64,000 bases of DNA from Pseudomonas sp. DNDY-54. Its GTDB lineage: Bacteria; Pseudomonadota; Gammaproteobacteria; Pseudomonadales; Pseudomonadaceae. The notes beneath the pieces were generated by a model, which was not told the DNA's origin, made no database searches, and saw nothing but the letters and a program-made list of their open reading frames with translations. A program made the translations under genes and the position numbers. This document shows positions 16,498 through 25,296 of the stretch, piece by piece (positions within the stretch are counted from its first letter, which is position 1; every line of letters begins with the position of its first letter). The stretch covers positions 806,001 through 870,000 of the forward strand of contig NZ_CP082271.1 in NCBI RefSeq assembly GCF_019880365.1. Reading direction: 5' to 3'.

Positions 16498-18087
16498 ATG
16501 CGTATCAAGATTCTGTGCCAGAACCGTATTGGCATCCTCCGTGACATGCTCGAACTGCTGGTCGACTACGGCATCAATGTCGCGCGCGGCGAAGTGGGAG
16601 GCGAGCATGGCAACGCGGTGTACCTGCATTGCCCGAACCTGATGAACCTGCAGCTGCAGGCCCTGCGGCCGAAGATCGAGGCGTTGCAAGGCGTGTTCGA
16701 GGTGCGCAAGGTCGGGCTGATGCCCAGCGAGCGTCACTCGCTGGAACTCAATGCACTGCTCGGCGCGCTGGAATTTCCCGTGCTGTCGATTGATATGGCG
16801 GGTGCAATCGTCGCGGCCAACCGGGCGGCGGCGCAGTTGCTCGGCGTGCGGGTGGATGAAGTACCGGGCATGAGCCTGTCCCGCTACGCCGAAGATTTCG
16901 ACCTGCCGGAGCTGGTGCGGGCGAACAAGGCGCGCATCAACGGCCTGCGCGTGACCATCAAGGGCGACATCTTTCTCGCCGACATCGCGCCGTTGCAGTC
17001 GGAGCACGATGACAGCGAAGCCCTGGCCGGTGCGGTGCTGACGCTGCATCGCGCCGACCGGGTGGGTGAGCGCATCTACAACGTGCGCAAGCAGGAGCTG
17101 CGCGGTTTCGACAGCATCTTCCAGAGTTCGAAAGTGATGGCCGCCGTGGTCCGCGAGGCACGGCGGATGGCCCCGCTGGACGCGCCGCTGTTGATCGAGG
17201 GCGAGACCGGCACGGGCAAGGAGTTGCTGGCGCGTGCCTGTCACCTGTCTAGTCCGCGCGGGCAATCGCCGTTCATGGCGCTCAATTGCGCCGGCCTGCC
17301 GGAGTCCATGGCCGAGACCGAGCTGTTCGGCTACGGCCCCGGCGCTTTCGAAGGCGCTCGACCGGAGGGCAAGCTCGGCCTGCTCGAGCTGACCGCGGGC
17401 GGCACGCTATTTCTCGATGGTGTGGGCGAGATGAGCACACGGCTGCAGGCCAAGCTCGTGCGCTTCCTGCAGGACGGCTGCTTTCGTCGGGTCGGCAGTG
17501 ACGACGAGGTTTACCTGGATGTGCGGGTGATCTGCGCGACGCAGCTGGACCTGTCCGAACTCTGCGCCAAGGGCGAGTTTCGCCAGGATCTCTATCACCG
17601 GCTCAATGTGCTGTCGCTGCACATACCGCCGCTGCGCGAGTGCCTGGATGGGCTGGAGCCGCTAGCGCTGCACTTTCTTGACCAGGCCAGCCGGCAGATC
17701 GGCTGCTCGCTGCCGGCCCTGTCACCGCAAGCGTTGCAACGCCTGGCGGACTATCACTGGCCGGGCAACGTACGGCAGCTGGAAAACACGTTGTTTCAGG
17801 CGGTTTCGTTGTGCGAGAGCGGGGTTATCAAGCCCAAGGACATTCGCCTGCCGGATTACGGTACGCCCAAACCGCTGGGCGACTTCTCATTGGACGGCGA
17901 CCTGGGCGGCATCGTCGGGCGTTTCGAGAAGGCAGTGCTGGAGGAGTTGTATCAACGGCATCCCAGCAGCCGCTTGCTGGGTAAGCGTTTGGGCGTCTCG
18001 CACACGACGATCGCCAACAAGCTGCGGGAATACGGGATCGGCAAAGAAGGTGACGCGACGCAGGCCGAGCGGAATCGCCAGGCCTGA
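16498..18087 (+). CDS. phhR: TyrR-family transcriptional regulator of aromatic amino-acid catabolism
   Basis: A 529-residue regulator. Residues 1-75 form an ACT domain (MRIKILCQNRIGILRDMLEL), about 85-185 a PAS domain, about 205-430 an AAA+ domain, and the C-terminus a Fis-type helix-turn-helix (RLLGKRLGVSHTTIANKLRE). The Walker A is GETGTGKE (235-242). The sigma54-contact loop reads GAFEGA rather than GAFTGA, and Walker B is FLDGVGEM, with Gly where most enhancer-binding proteins have Glu. Both suggest a TyrR-like, sigma70-acting regulator. It is divergent from phhABC, which it would control in response to Phe/Tyr. Confidence 0.93.
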   Translation: MRIKILCQNRIGILRDMLELLVDYGINVARGEVGGEHGNAVYLHCPNLMNLQLQALRPKIEALQGVFEVRKVGLMPSERHSLELNALLGALEFPVLSIDMAGAIVAANRAAAQLLGVRVDEVPGMSLSRYAEDFDLPELVRANKARINGLRVTIKGDIFLADIAPLQSEHDDSEALAGAVLTLHRADRVGERIYNVRKQELRGFDSIFQSSKVMAAVVREARRMAPLDAPLLIEGETGTGKELLARACHLSSPRGQSPFMALNCAGLPESMAETELFGYGPGAFEGARPEGKLGLLELTAGGTLFLDGVGEMSTRLQAKLVRFLQDGCFRRVGSDDEVYLDVRVICATQLDLSELCAKGEFRQDLYHRLNVLSLHIPPLRECLDGLEPLALHFLDQASRQIGCSLPALSPQALQRLADYHWPGNVRQLENTLFQAVSLCESGVIKPKDIRLPDYGTPKPLGDFSLDGDLGGIVGRFEKAVLEELYQRHPSSRLLGKRLGVSHTTIANKLREYGIGKEGDATQAERNRQA

Positions 18088-18180
18088 TTCTCGCTGTCCC
18101 GTTTTACTCCGCTGGTTGCGGAGCCGCCCGGCGGGCTATCACGCCGAGGCGTGAGGAACCCGCACCAGGGCCACAGCGCG

Positions 18181-21100
18181 TCAGCGCGTGGCCTGCATCA
18201 CCGCGTCGATCAGTGCCTGCAAGTCGATTGGCTTGCGCAAGTGCAGCGTGAAGCCCGCCGCCTTGGCTTTTTCCACGTCACGCAGCGTCCCGTAGCCCGT
18301 CAGAGCAATGCTCGGGGTCTCGGCATTGGTGGTGCCGCGGCGTATTTCACCCATCATTCTGTGACCATCGATCACCGGCATGCCGATGTCGGACACGATC
18401 ACGTCGAAACGGGTCGTCTCGGCCTGCTCAATGCCTTGGGCGCCACCGTCGGCGGTGGTTACCGTCGCGCCTTCGCTTTCCAGCAACTCGCACATGGTGT
18501 CGAGAATGTCCGGCGAATCATCCACCAGCAGGATGCTGATACCGGCCAATCCACCCGCATCGTTGGCATGGGCGTTATCGCTGAGTTCCAACTCGGTCTG
18601 CAGGTGCATAGGCAACCAGACGCTGAATCGCGCGCCACGGCCGAGCCCTTCGGAAAAGGCTTCGATACGCCCACCGTGGGCTTCGACCAGTTGCTTGACC
18701 AGCGCCAGCCCGATACCCAGTCCGTGTTTCGAGCGCTGGGCATGCTGCATCTCAGCCTGCCCGAACATGTCGAAGACCTTCGGCAGGAAATCTGCCGAGA
18801 TGCCTTCGCCCGTGTCGATAACATCCAATCGCGCCTGGTCGCCGTCGCGCTCCAGTTGCATGCAGATGCGCTCGCCGCCCTTGGTGAACTTCCAGGCGTT
18901 GTTCAACAGATTCCAGATGATCTGTTCCAGCCGCGTCGGGTCGGCGTGAACAAAGACCGCCTGATCCGGCTTGAAGGTTTCGAAACTGACCCCTTCGCCC
19001 TGAGCCAGCGGGCCGAATACCGCCTCGATGCCCTTGAGCAACTCCTGGTAGTGCAGCGTGACGAAGTTGAGCTTGAGCTTGCCGGTGCGGATGCGTGACA
19101 CATCCATCAGGTCATCGATGATGCGCGATTGGCTGCGCACCGCGTTCTGGATCGCCAAGGTGGCCTTGCGCAGGTTCGGCGCGTTCTTCGCCGCCTGGGA
19201 GCGCCCTATCAGGTCGGTGTTGAGCTGGATGAGGTTGAGTGGGTGCTTGAGCTCGTGCGAGAGCACCGCGAAGAATTGATCCTTCTGCTCGTTCGCGGCT
19301 TGAATGGAGGCCAGCTCATTCTGCTGATCACTGCTGCGCAGCCGGTCTTCGGTCATGTCGCGGGCAATCTTGGCAAACCCTGTGACCTGGCCGTTGCCAT
19401 CCACCAACGGGTTGACCAGCCCGCTGAAAAAGCACCGCGTGCCGTCCTTGCGAACGTGCCAGCGTTCGTCAGCGGCCTGGCCTTGCTCAAGGGCGCGCTG
19501 GCGTTCGGCATCGGGCACGCCAGCTTTTTGGTCTTCGGGGGTGTAGAGCATGTCGACCGATTGGCCGATCGCTTCCTGTTCCGTGTACCCGAAGATGAGC
19601 TGCGCGCCGTAATTCCAGGTGGTGATCATCCCGTCACAGCCGAGCGTGATGATGGCGTAACCCTTGGTGCTCTGCGCGAGCAGCCTCAGGTGCGCTTCGC
19701 CGGCACGCAAGCGTTCTTCAGCCCGGCGCCGGTCCGTGATGTCAATGAACGTCAGCACGGCGCCCTGGATGCGGTCATCGATCGTGCGGTAGGGCAGAAA
19801 GCGCGCCAGGTACCAGTGGTTGCTCGCTTGGTCTTTGACCTCACGCTCGACCAGGCGCAGCGCTTCGAACGCCTCGGCCGCGTCCTGGTGGAGTCGTGGG
19901 TAATCGAGGCGATGAGTAATGTCGAGCAGAGAACGCCCGGCATCGTTGCCGATCACGTTGAAGATGTCCTTTGCGCGAGGGGTGAACCATTTGATGCGCA
20001 TCTTGCGGTCGACAAAGACCGTAGCGATGTCGGTCGATGAAATCAGGTTTTGCAGGTCGTCGTTGATCTTGCTGGTTTCGTCGACCTTGGCTTTCAGTTC
20101 GAAGTTGACCGTCGTCAGCTCTTCATTGATCGACTGCAGCTCTTCCTTGCTGGTCTCCAGCTCCTCGGTGGCCGAGCGCAGTTCTTCGTTGATCGCCTGC
20201 AGTTCCTCGTTCGACGCACGCAGCTCCTCGGTGGAGGTTTCCGAGTGCTCCATGGTGATCTGCAGCTGCTCTTTGGTCTGGTGTAGCTCCGCTTCAAGCT
20301 GGGTCAGTACGCTGTCTTTCGTGTCGTCGTCTTCGAGCGTCCGGTTGTCCATGCAGGCTTCGACTTCATCGAAGATCACCAGCATGTAGTCGCTGCCGGC
20401 CTCGTTATCGCGGAACGGCCGCACCACCATGTTCACGAAGAAGCTGCGCCCATCACGCTCCAGTTGCACGCGTCGAGCCTCGACGCTCTTAACGGTATGC
20501 GCGGCCTGGTACAGCGCGGTGCGTAACTCCAGCCGCAACTGGGGATGAACCAGTGCGGTGAGGTTCAGTGAAGGCTCGCCACCCACGTAACGCAGGAAAT
20601 TTCCCGCACGGTCAGACATGTGCACGATGTCGGCGTCGTGATTGACGATGACGCTGGGCGGTGCGTACTGCTCCAGGGCGCGTTGATGCACGTCGGCGTA
20701 GGAGAATTTTTTGTTGCGTCTGGACGGCTCGTGAAAGGGCGGGCGGCTGGCGGGAGCGAGCGTAAACCCCTGATAAGGCCCGGCAGGCGCGCGACGCAGG
20801 GAAGACGACACCTCCTTGGCGCGGTAAATGCGGTTTTTCTTGTCCACCGGGGTGAACAGCTGGCTGCAGGCGTCGGCCGTTTCAGAACTGCCAAGGAACA
20901 GATAGCCGCCGGGATTGAGCGCGAAGTGAAACATGCGCAGCACTTCAATCTGAATGTCCCGGTCCAGGTAGATCATCAGGTTGCGGCAGGAAATCAGGTC
21001 GAGCCGGGAGAATGGCGGATCACGCAGGATGTTATGCCGCGCAAACAGGATTCGCTCGCGCAGCTCCTTCTGCATGCGGTAGTGGTTTTGTTCCTTGACG

Positions 21101-22353
21101 AAGTGCTGCCGAAGCCGGGACGGCGGAACGTCCGTCACGATGGCTTGCGGATAGACGCCAGCGCGAGCGGTTTCGAGCGCGCGGTCATCGATATCAGTGG
21201 CGAACAATTGCAGCTGTATTTCGCCTTTCGCATTGCTGACGTCGGCCTGGTCGGAGAGCAGCATGCCCAGCGAATAGGCTTCTTCACCGGTTGAGCAGGC
21301 CGCCGCCCAGACGCGCAAGGTTTTGTCGTCTGTGTTGAGCTTCTGCTCGAACAGCGAGGGGATGATGTCCCGCTCCAGTGCTTCGAACGCTTCGCGATCT
21401 CGGAAGAAGTTGGTCACACCGATCAGCATGTCGGCCAGCAGCGCCGGGGTTTCCTCGGGCTGGCTTTGCAAGAATTTCGCATAGCTGGGCATATCACGCA
21501 GCGCATTGACCTGCATGCGCCGCTCGATGCGGCGTAGCACTGTGGCTTGCTTGTAATGACGGAAGTCATGACCGGTGCGCGTACGCAGCGCGGCGAGAAT
21601 TTCGCGTAAGGCAAGCTCGTTGGGTTTGGACTGGGTGTGAGCCTGGGCTTGTTCGATCGCGCCCTGGGCATCGCCGGCTTGTTCGGTATCACCGGCCGGC
21701 GCGATCGGGTCCTTGCGCTTCAGCAGCACTTGCAGGTTGTTAGACAGCTCCATCAGCTTCTGTGGCATCTCGACCGCGGGGAGCACAATGTCGACCATGC
21801 CGGTCTCGATGGCGCTGCGCGGCATCGAATCGTATTCGGCATCTTCCGGCGTCTGCGCCAGGGTGACACCACCCTGTTCCTTGATGCGGGACAGCCCGAC
21901 CGAGCCGTCCGAGCCGCTGCCCGAGAGCACGATGCCGACCGCGTGACTGTGATGCACATCGGCCAAGGCGCGGAAGAACAGGTCAATGGCCACTTGCGCG
22001 CCGCGCTGCCGCTCGGGCTTCAGTAGGCGGAGGTAGCCGTCGTTCATTGACAGGTCCAGCGCCGGTGGGATCACGTAAATGTGATTCGCCTCGATGAGGA
22101 CCGGCTCGGTTACCTGGCGAACCGGCATCCGAGTGACGTTCTGCAGAATCTTGTCGGCGGCGCTTTCATGCTTGGGCGAGAGGTGCATGATCACCACGAA
22201 CGCCATGCCGCAATCGTTGGGCATGTGTTCAAACAATGTCAGTAGCGCTTTCAGCCCGCCCGCCGAGGCGCCAATCCCGACCACAGGAAACTGCAGCGTG
22301 CTGCGCGCGACAGGGAGGTTCTTGGGCATGGACGGCTCAGGGCTGGTACTCAT
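18181..22353 (-). CDS. Fused CheB-CheR-PAS-histidine kinase-receiver protein
   Basis: A 1,390-residue multi-domain protein. CheB methylesterase occupies about 20-210 (VGIGASAGGLKAL with active Ser30). CheR methyltransferase is at about 235-500 (RIERRM, CSTGEEAYS, DLISCRNLMIYL). A PAS-like domain is followed by a long heptad coiled coil around 680-755 rich in SxxELxxxNEEL. Two PAS domains come next, then HisKA with VLSHELKHPLN (His about 1030), HATPase (LLNNAWKFT, DTGEGI, GLGIGLALV), and a receiver with DVIVSDIGMPVIDG (Asp about 1319). The start at 22353 has GAGGA at proper spacing; an upstream in-frame start lacks support. Free-standing proteins of this kind are found in pseudomonads, with roles in stress or sensory signalling. 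Input and target here are unknown. Confidence 0.9.
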   Translation of the reverse strand: MSTSPEPSMPKNLPVARSTLQFPVVGIGASAGGLKALLTLFEHMPNDCGMAFVVIMHLSPKHESAADKILQNVTRMPVRQVTEPVLIEANHIYVIPPALDLSMNDGYLRLLKPERQRGAQVAIDLFFRALADVHHSHAVGIVLSGSGSDGSVGLSRIKEQGGVTLAQTPEDAEYDSMPRSAIETGMVDIVLPAVEMPQKLMELSNNLQVLLKRKDPIAPAGDTEQAGDAQGAIEQAQAHTQSKPNELALREILAALRTRTGHDFRHYKQATVLRRIERRMQVNALRDMPSYAKFLQSQPEETPALLADMLIGVTNFFRDREAFEALERDIIPSLFEQKLNTDDKTLRVWAAACSTGEEAYSLGMLLSDQADVSNAKGEIQLQLFATDIDDRALETARAGVYPQAIVTDVPPSRLRQHFVKEQNHYRMQKELRERILFARHNILRDPPFSRLDLISCRNLMIYLDRDIQIEVLRMFHFALNPGGYLFLGSSETADACSQLFTPVDKKNRIYRAKEVSSSLRRAPAGPYQGFTLAPASRPPFHEPSRRNKKFSYADVHQRALEQYAPPSVIVNHDADIVHMSDRAGNFLRYVGGEPSLNLTALVHPQLRLELRTALYQAAHTVKSVEARRVQLERDGRSFFVNMVVRPFRDNEAGSDYMLVIFDEVEACMDNRTLEDDDTKDSVLTQLEAELHQTKEQLQITMEHSETSTEELRASNEELQAINEELRSATEELETSKEELQSINEELTTVNFELKAKVDETSKINDDLQNLISSTDIATVFVDRKMRIKWFTPRAKDIFNVIGNDAGRSLLDITHRLDYPRLHQDAAEAFEALRLVEREVKDQASNHWYLARFLPYRTIDDRIQGAVLTFIDITDRRRAEERLRAGEAHLRLLAQSTKGYAIITLGCDGMITTWNYGAQLIFGYTEQEAIGQSVDMLYTPEDQKAGVPDAERQRALEQGQAADERWHVRKDGTRCFFSGLVNPLVDGNGQVTGFAKIARDMTEDRLRSSDQQNELASIQAANEQKDQFFAVLSHELKHPLNLIQLNTDLIGRSQAAKNAPNLRKATLAIQNAVRSQSRIIDDLMDVSRIRTGKLKLNFVTLHYQELLKGIEAVFGPLAQGEGVSFETFKPDQAVFVHADPTRLEQIIWNLLNNAWKFTKGGERICMQLERDGDQARLDVIDTGEGISADFLPKVFDMFGQAEMQHAQRSKHGLGIGLALVKQLVEAHGGRIEAFSEGLGRGARFSVWLPMHLQTELELSDNAHANDAGGLAGISILLVDDSPDILDTMCELLESEGATVTTADGGAQGIEQAETTRFDVIVSDIGMPVIDGHRMMGEIRRGTTNAETPSIALTGYGTLRDVEKAKAAGFTLHLRKPIDLQALIDAVMQATR

Positions 22354-22512
22354 AGATCCTCGGCGTAGATTGGGCGCTTTCCGGTAGCAAGGAGGAAGAC
22401 AGCAAGACGGAGGCGGGAATTCACTGGTTCGCTGACGTGCTGCCGAATGGATGATAAGGGTTTGCAACGGTGATTGCTGCCTGCCCGACAGCGCGAGCCC
22501 GGTGTGGAGCGC

Positions 22513-23889
22513 TTAGCATTCGATGATGTTGACCGCCAGCCCGCCCCGGGCGGTTTCCTTGTATTTGCTTTTCATGTCGGCACCCGTCTGGCGCATGGTG
22601 CGGATGACCTTGTCCAGCGAGATGAAGTGACTGCCGTCTCCGCGGAGCGCCATTCGCGCGGCATTGATGGCCTTTACCGAGCCCATGGCGTTGCGCTCGA
22701 TACACGGGACCTGCACCAGCCCGCCGACCGGGTCGCAGGTTAGCCCGAGGTTATGTTCCATGCCGATCTCCGCGGCGTTTTCAACCTGGCGCGGGGTGCC
22801 GCCTAACACCTCGCAGAGCGCGCCAGCCCCCATCGAGCAGGCGACACCGACCTCACCCTGACAGCCCACTTCGGCACCGGAGATAGAGGCGTTTTCCTTG
22901 TACAGAATTCCGATGGCGGCGGCGGTGAGCAGGAAGCGCACGATACCGTCCTCGTTCGCGCCTCGGATGAAGCGCACGTAGTAATGCAGGAGCGCGGGGA
23001 TGATGCCCGCGGCGCCATTGGTTGGCGCCGTCACCACCCGCCCGCCGGCAGCGTTTTCCTCGTTGACGGCCAAGGCGTAGAGGTTGACCCAGTCCAGTAC
23101 ATTCAGCGCGTCGCTCAGGTTGGCTTCGGGGTGCTCGCTGAGTTGCCGGTACAGGCCGGCGGCGCGGCGCTGGACCTTCAGGCCGCCGGGCATCGTGCCT
23201 TCGGTTCGGCAGCCGGCTTTGACGCAGTCCTGCATCACTTGCCAGATTCGCAGCAAGCCGGCGCGGGTCTCGGCCTCCGGCCGCCAGGCCGCTTCGTTGG
23301 CCAGCATCAGCTGGCTGATGGACAAGCTGTGCTCACTGCACAGCGCCAGCAACTCAGCCGCGCTATGGAAGGGATAGGGCAGCGGCGTGCGGTCCTCGAC
23401 GATGCGATCGCTGCCCGCCGTCTGCTCATCGACCACGAACCCGCCACCGACCGAGTAATACTCGCGACTGCGCAGCTGCAGTCCCGCGGCGTCGAAGGCA
23501 CGAAAGACCATACCATTGGGGTGGAAGGCGAGCGGCTTGCGGATGAATTGCAGGTCATTGCTGAGATCGAACCGAATGGTCTTCTCGCCCAGCAGACGCA
23601 ACTCGTGGGATTCGCGCATCGCTGCGAGCCGCTGAGAAATGCCCGCCGTATCCACGGTTTCGGGCAGATCACCTTCAAGCCCGAGCAGCACGGCCTTGTC
23701 GCTACCGTGGCCTTTTCCTGTGGCGCCGAGCGAGCCATACAGCTCGACCCTGACCCGCTCGCAGGCGGTCAGCTGGCCGTCACGTCTGAGGCCTTCGGCA
23801 AAGCGCAACGCCGCGCGCATCGGCCCGACGGTGTGCGAACTGGACGGTCCGATACCGATCTTGAACAGGTCGAAGACGCTGAGGGACAT
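22513..23889 (-). CDS. sdaA: L-serine ammonia-lyase, iron-sulfur dependent, single chain
   Basis: A 458-residue cytoplasmic enzyme that deaminates L-serine to pyruvate. The beta domain begins MSLSVFDLFKIGIGPSSSHT, the usual N-terminal signature. The alpha domain has APTNGAAGIIPALL, EVGCQGEVGVACSMGAGALC and GLTCDPVGGLVQVPCIERN, whose cysteines bind the [4Fe-4S] cluster. Length matches E. coli SdaA/SdaB; whether sdaA or sdaB is the better name is arbitrary. The start is preceded by GGAGCACCGC. It fits the amino-acid catabolic neighbourhood. Confidence 0.94.
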   Translation of the reverse strand: MSLSVFDLFKIGIGPSSSHTVGPMRAALRFAEGLRRDGQLTACERVRVELYGSLGATGKGHGSDKAVLLGLEGDLPETVDTAGISQRLAAMRESHELRLLGEKTIRFDLSNDLQFIRKPLAFHPNGMVFRAFDAAGLQLRSREYYSVGGGFVVDEQTAGSDRIVEDRTPLPYPFHSAAELLALCSEHSLSISQLMLANEAAWRPEAETRAGLLRIWQVMQDCVKAGCRTEGTMPGGLKVQRRAAGLYRQLSEHPEANLSDALNVLDWVNLYALAVNEENAAGGRVVTAPTNGAAGIIPALLHYYVRFIRGANEDGIVRFLLTAAAIGILYKENASISGAEVGCQGEVGVACSMGAGALCEVLGGTPRQVENAAEIGMEHNLGLTCDPVGGLVQVPCIERNAMGSVKAINAARMALRGDGSHFISLDKVIRTMRQTGADMKSKYKETARGGLAVNIIEC

Positions 23890-23972
23890 GCGGTGCTCCA
23901 GACTGACTTAGGGCCCTGTTAATCCTAGACCGCCTCGCGCATGCCGCGGTGTAAATGTCCGTGCGGCAGCGG

Positions 23973-24911
23973 TTAGCGGGTCGCCGCCGAACCACCCCAG
24001 GGATTGGACTCCAGGCTGTTGTGCACGGCGGTGGCGGCCTGTGCGGCCTGGCCGATCGCAACGCTAATCTGCTTCAGGCCCAGGGTGACATCGCCAATTG
24101 CATAGATTCCACGCACTGAAGTCTGCAGGCGATCATCGACTTCTATGCCGCCGCACTCATCGCAGCCCGCCCCGAGTTGAAGCGCCAATTCGGAGCGAAA
24201 GCGGGCACCAAGGCTGGGATAGATGATGTCGAACAGATGCGTGTCACCGCTACAGGTCACCAGTTCGATGCCGGACGCGCAGGGTTGCAGCGCTTCGACA
24301 CGGTCGCTGATCAGTCGAATATCGTAGTGCTCGGCCAGCGCAATGGCCTGATCGCAGGCATCCTGCTCGCCATGGACCACCACGGTGACGCGGTCGCTGA
24401 AGGTGCGCAGAAACACGGCATGGCTGATGGCGTTTTCCGCTTCGCCATAGACGGCGACGTTGTCGCCGTCGACCTCGTAACCGTCGCAGATGGCGCACAG
24501 CCGCACCTTGCCCTCGGCGATGGCCTGCTCTACCTCGGGCATGTCGGGCAAGGTGTCTTCGATGCCGGTCGCGAGGATGATCCGTCGGGTGACACAGAGC
24601 TGATCGCCATAGCGCACGCTGAAGCCGTCGGCATGCGGTTCGATGTGCTCAACCCGGCCCTGTTCGAGCCTGGCGCCATAACCGCTGGCCTGGTCGCGCA
24701 GGCGGGCGAGAAGCTCGTTGCCGTTGATCCCCGGCGGGAAGCCCGGGTAGTTATGCGAGCGGGGTATCCATGAGGCGCGGCTGGAGCCGGCGTCTACCAC
24801 CAGGCAGCTGCGGCGGAAGCGGGCGAGATAAAGTGCTGCCGTCAGCCCGCCGGGACCGCCGCCGACAATCAGGCAGTCAATCAGGGTGGGTGGCGGCGGG
24901 CTTGGACTCAT
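23973..24911 (-). CDS. Thioredoxin-reductase-like FAD/NAD(P)-dependent oxidoreductase
   Basis: A 312-residue flavoprotein. The N-terminal FAD Rossmann motif is CLIVGGGPGGLTAALYLA. The redox motif CAICDG (C139/C142) is present. An NAD(P) site follows (VAVYGEAENAISHAVFL, with the second Gly of GxGxxA replaced). GIYAIGDVTLGLKQ binds FAD near the C-terminus. The N-terminal SPSPPPP extension and altered nucleotide motif suggest it is not the housekeeping TrxB. No Shine-Dalgarno sequence is visible before the ATG; instead a 13-base tandem repeat lies just upstream. The electron acceptor is unknown. Confidence 0.87.
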   Translation of the reverse strand: MSPSPPPPTLIDCLIVGGGPGGLTAALYLARFRRSCLVVDAGSSRASWIPRSHNYPGFPPGINGNELLARLRDQASGYGARLEQGRVEHIEPHADGFSVRYGDQLCVTRRIILATGIEDTLPDMPEVEQAIAEGKVRLCAICDGYEVDGDNVAVYGEAENAISHAVFLRTFSDRVTVVVHGEQDACDQAIALAEHYDIRLISDRVEALQPCASGIELVTCSGDTHLFDIIYPSLGARFRSELALQLGAGCDECGGIEVDDRLQTSVRGIYAIGDVTLGLKQISVAIGQAAQAATAVHNSLESNPWGGSAATR

Positions 24912-24921
24912 GGCGTGCCAT

Positions 24922-24958
24922 CGTGTGTGGGTGTTGTGTGTGGGTGTTGTGTGTGGGT
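24922..24958 (-). repeat. 13-bp tandem repeat in the leader of the thioredoxin-reductase-like gene
   Basis: GTGTGTGGGTGTT is repeated almost three times, 11 bases upstream of the minus-strand start codon, where a ribosome site would be expected. On the coding strand this is an unstructured, C/A-rich leader. Slippage could change leader length. Confidence 0.85.
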
Positions 24959-25296
24959 ACTGCCAGTAGAAACGGCTCGCGTTGATAAAGTTCTATCGGC
25001 CTGACCAATGCAATGTGCAGTTTTGAGAGGTGGTTGGACCTTCTCGCGCTTGTGTCAGGTGCCACTATGACGAAGACTTCTCACCCTCATGCAGGGCCGC
25101 TCTAGCATCGGTGTTGCACGACTTCTCATACCTATAAAAGCCAGCCGTCGGCGCTCAGTCGCCGTGAGAGTGGGCTATCCAACTTCGACAAGGGATCCGT
25201 CGTGCAGCCGCGCGAGCCGAGCCCTATCGCAATCAATAAACCACTCGAACGGTGCTCACGAGGCGCCGGAGTCGAGCTTTTCCCGTTGGGGGTCAG
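24959..25296. other. Intergenic region between divergent flavoprotein and TRAP-binding-protein genes
   Basis: The ~340 bases hold the two divergent promoters, which I cannot place firmly. CATACCTATAAAA at about 25127-25140 looks like a -10 region on the plus strand. No small gene is supported. Confidence 0.4.
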
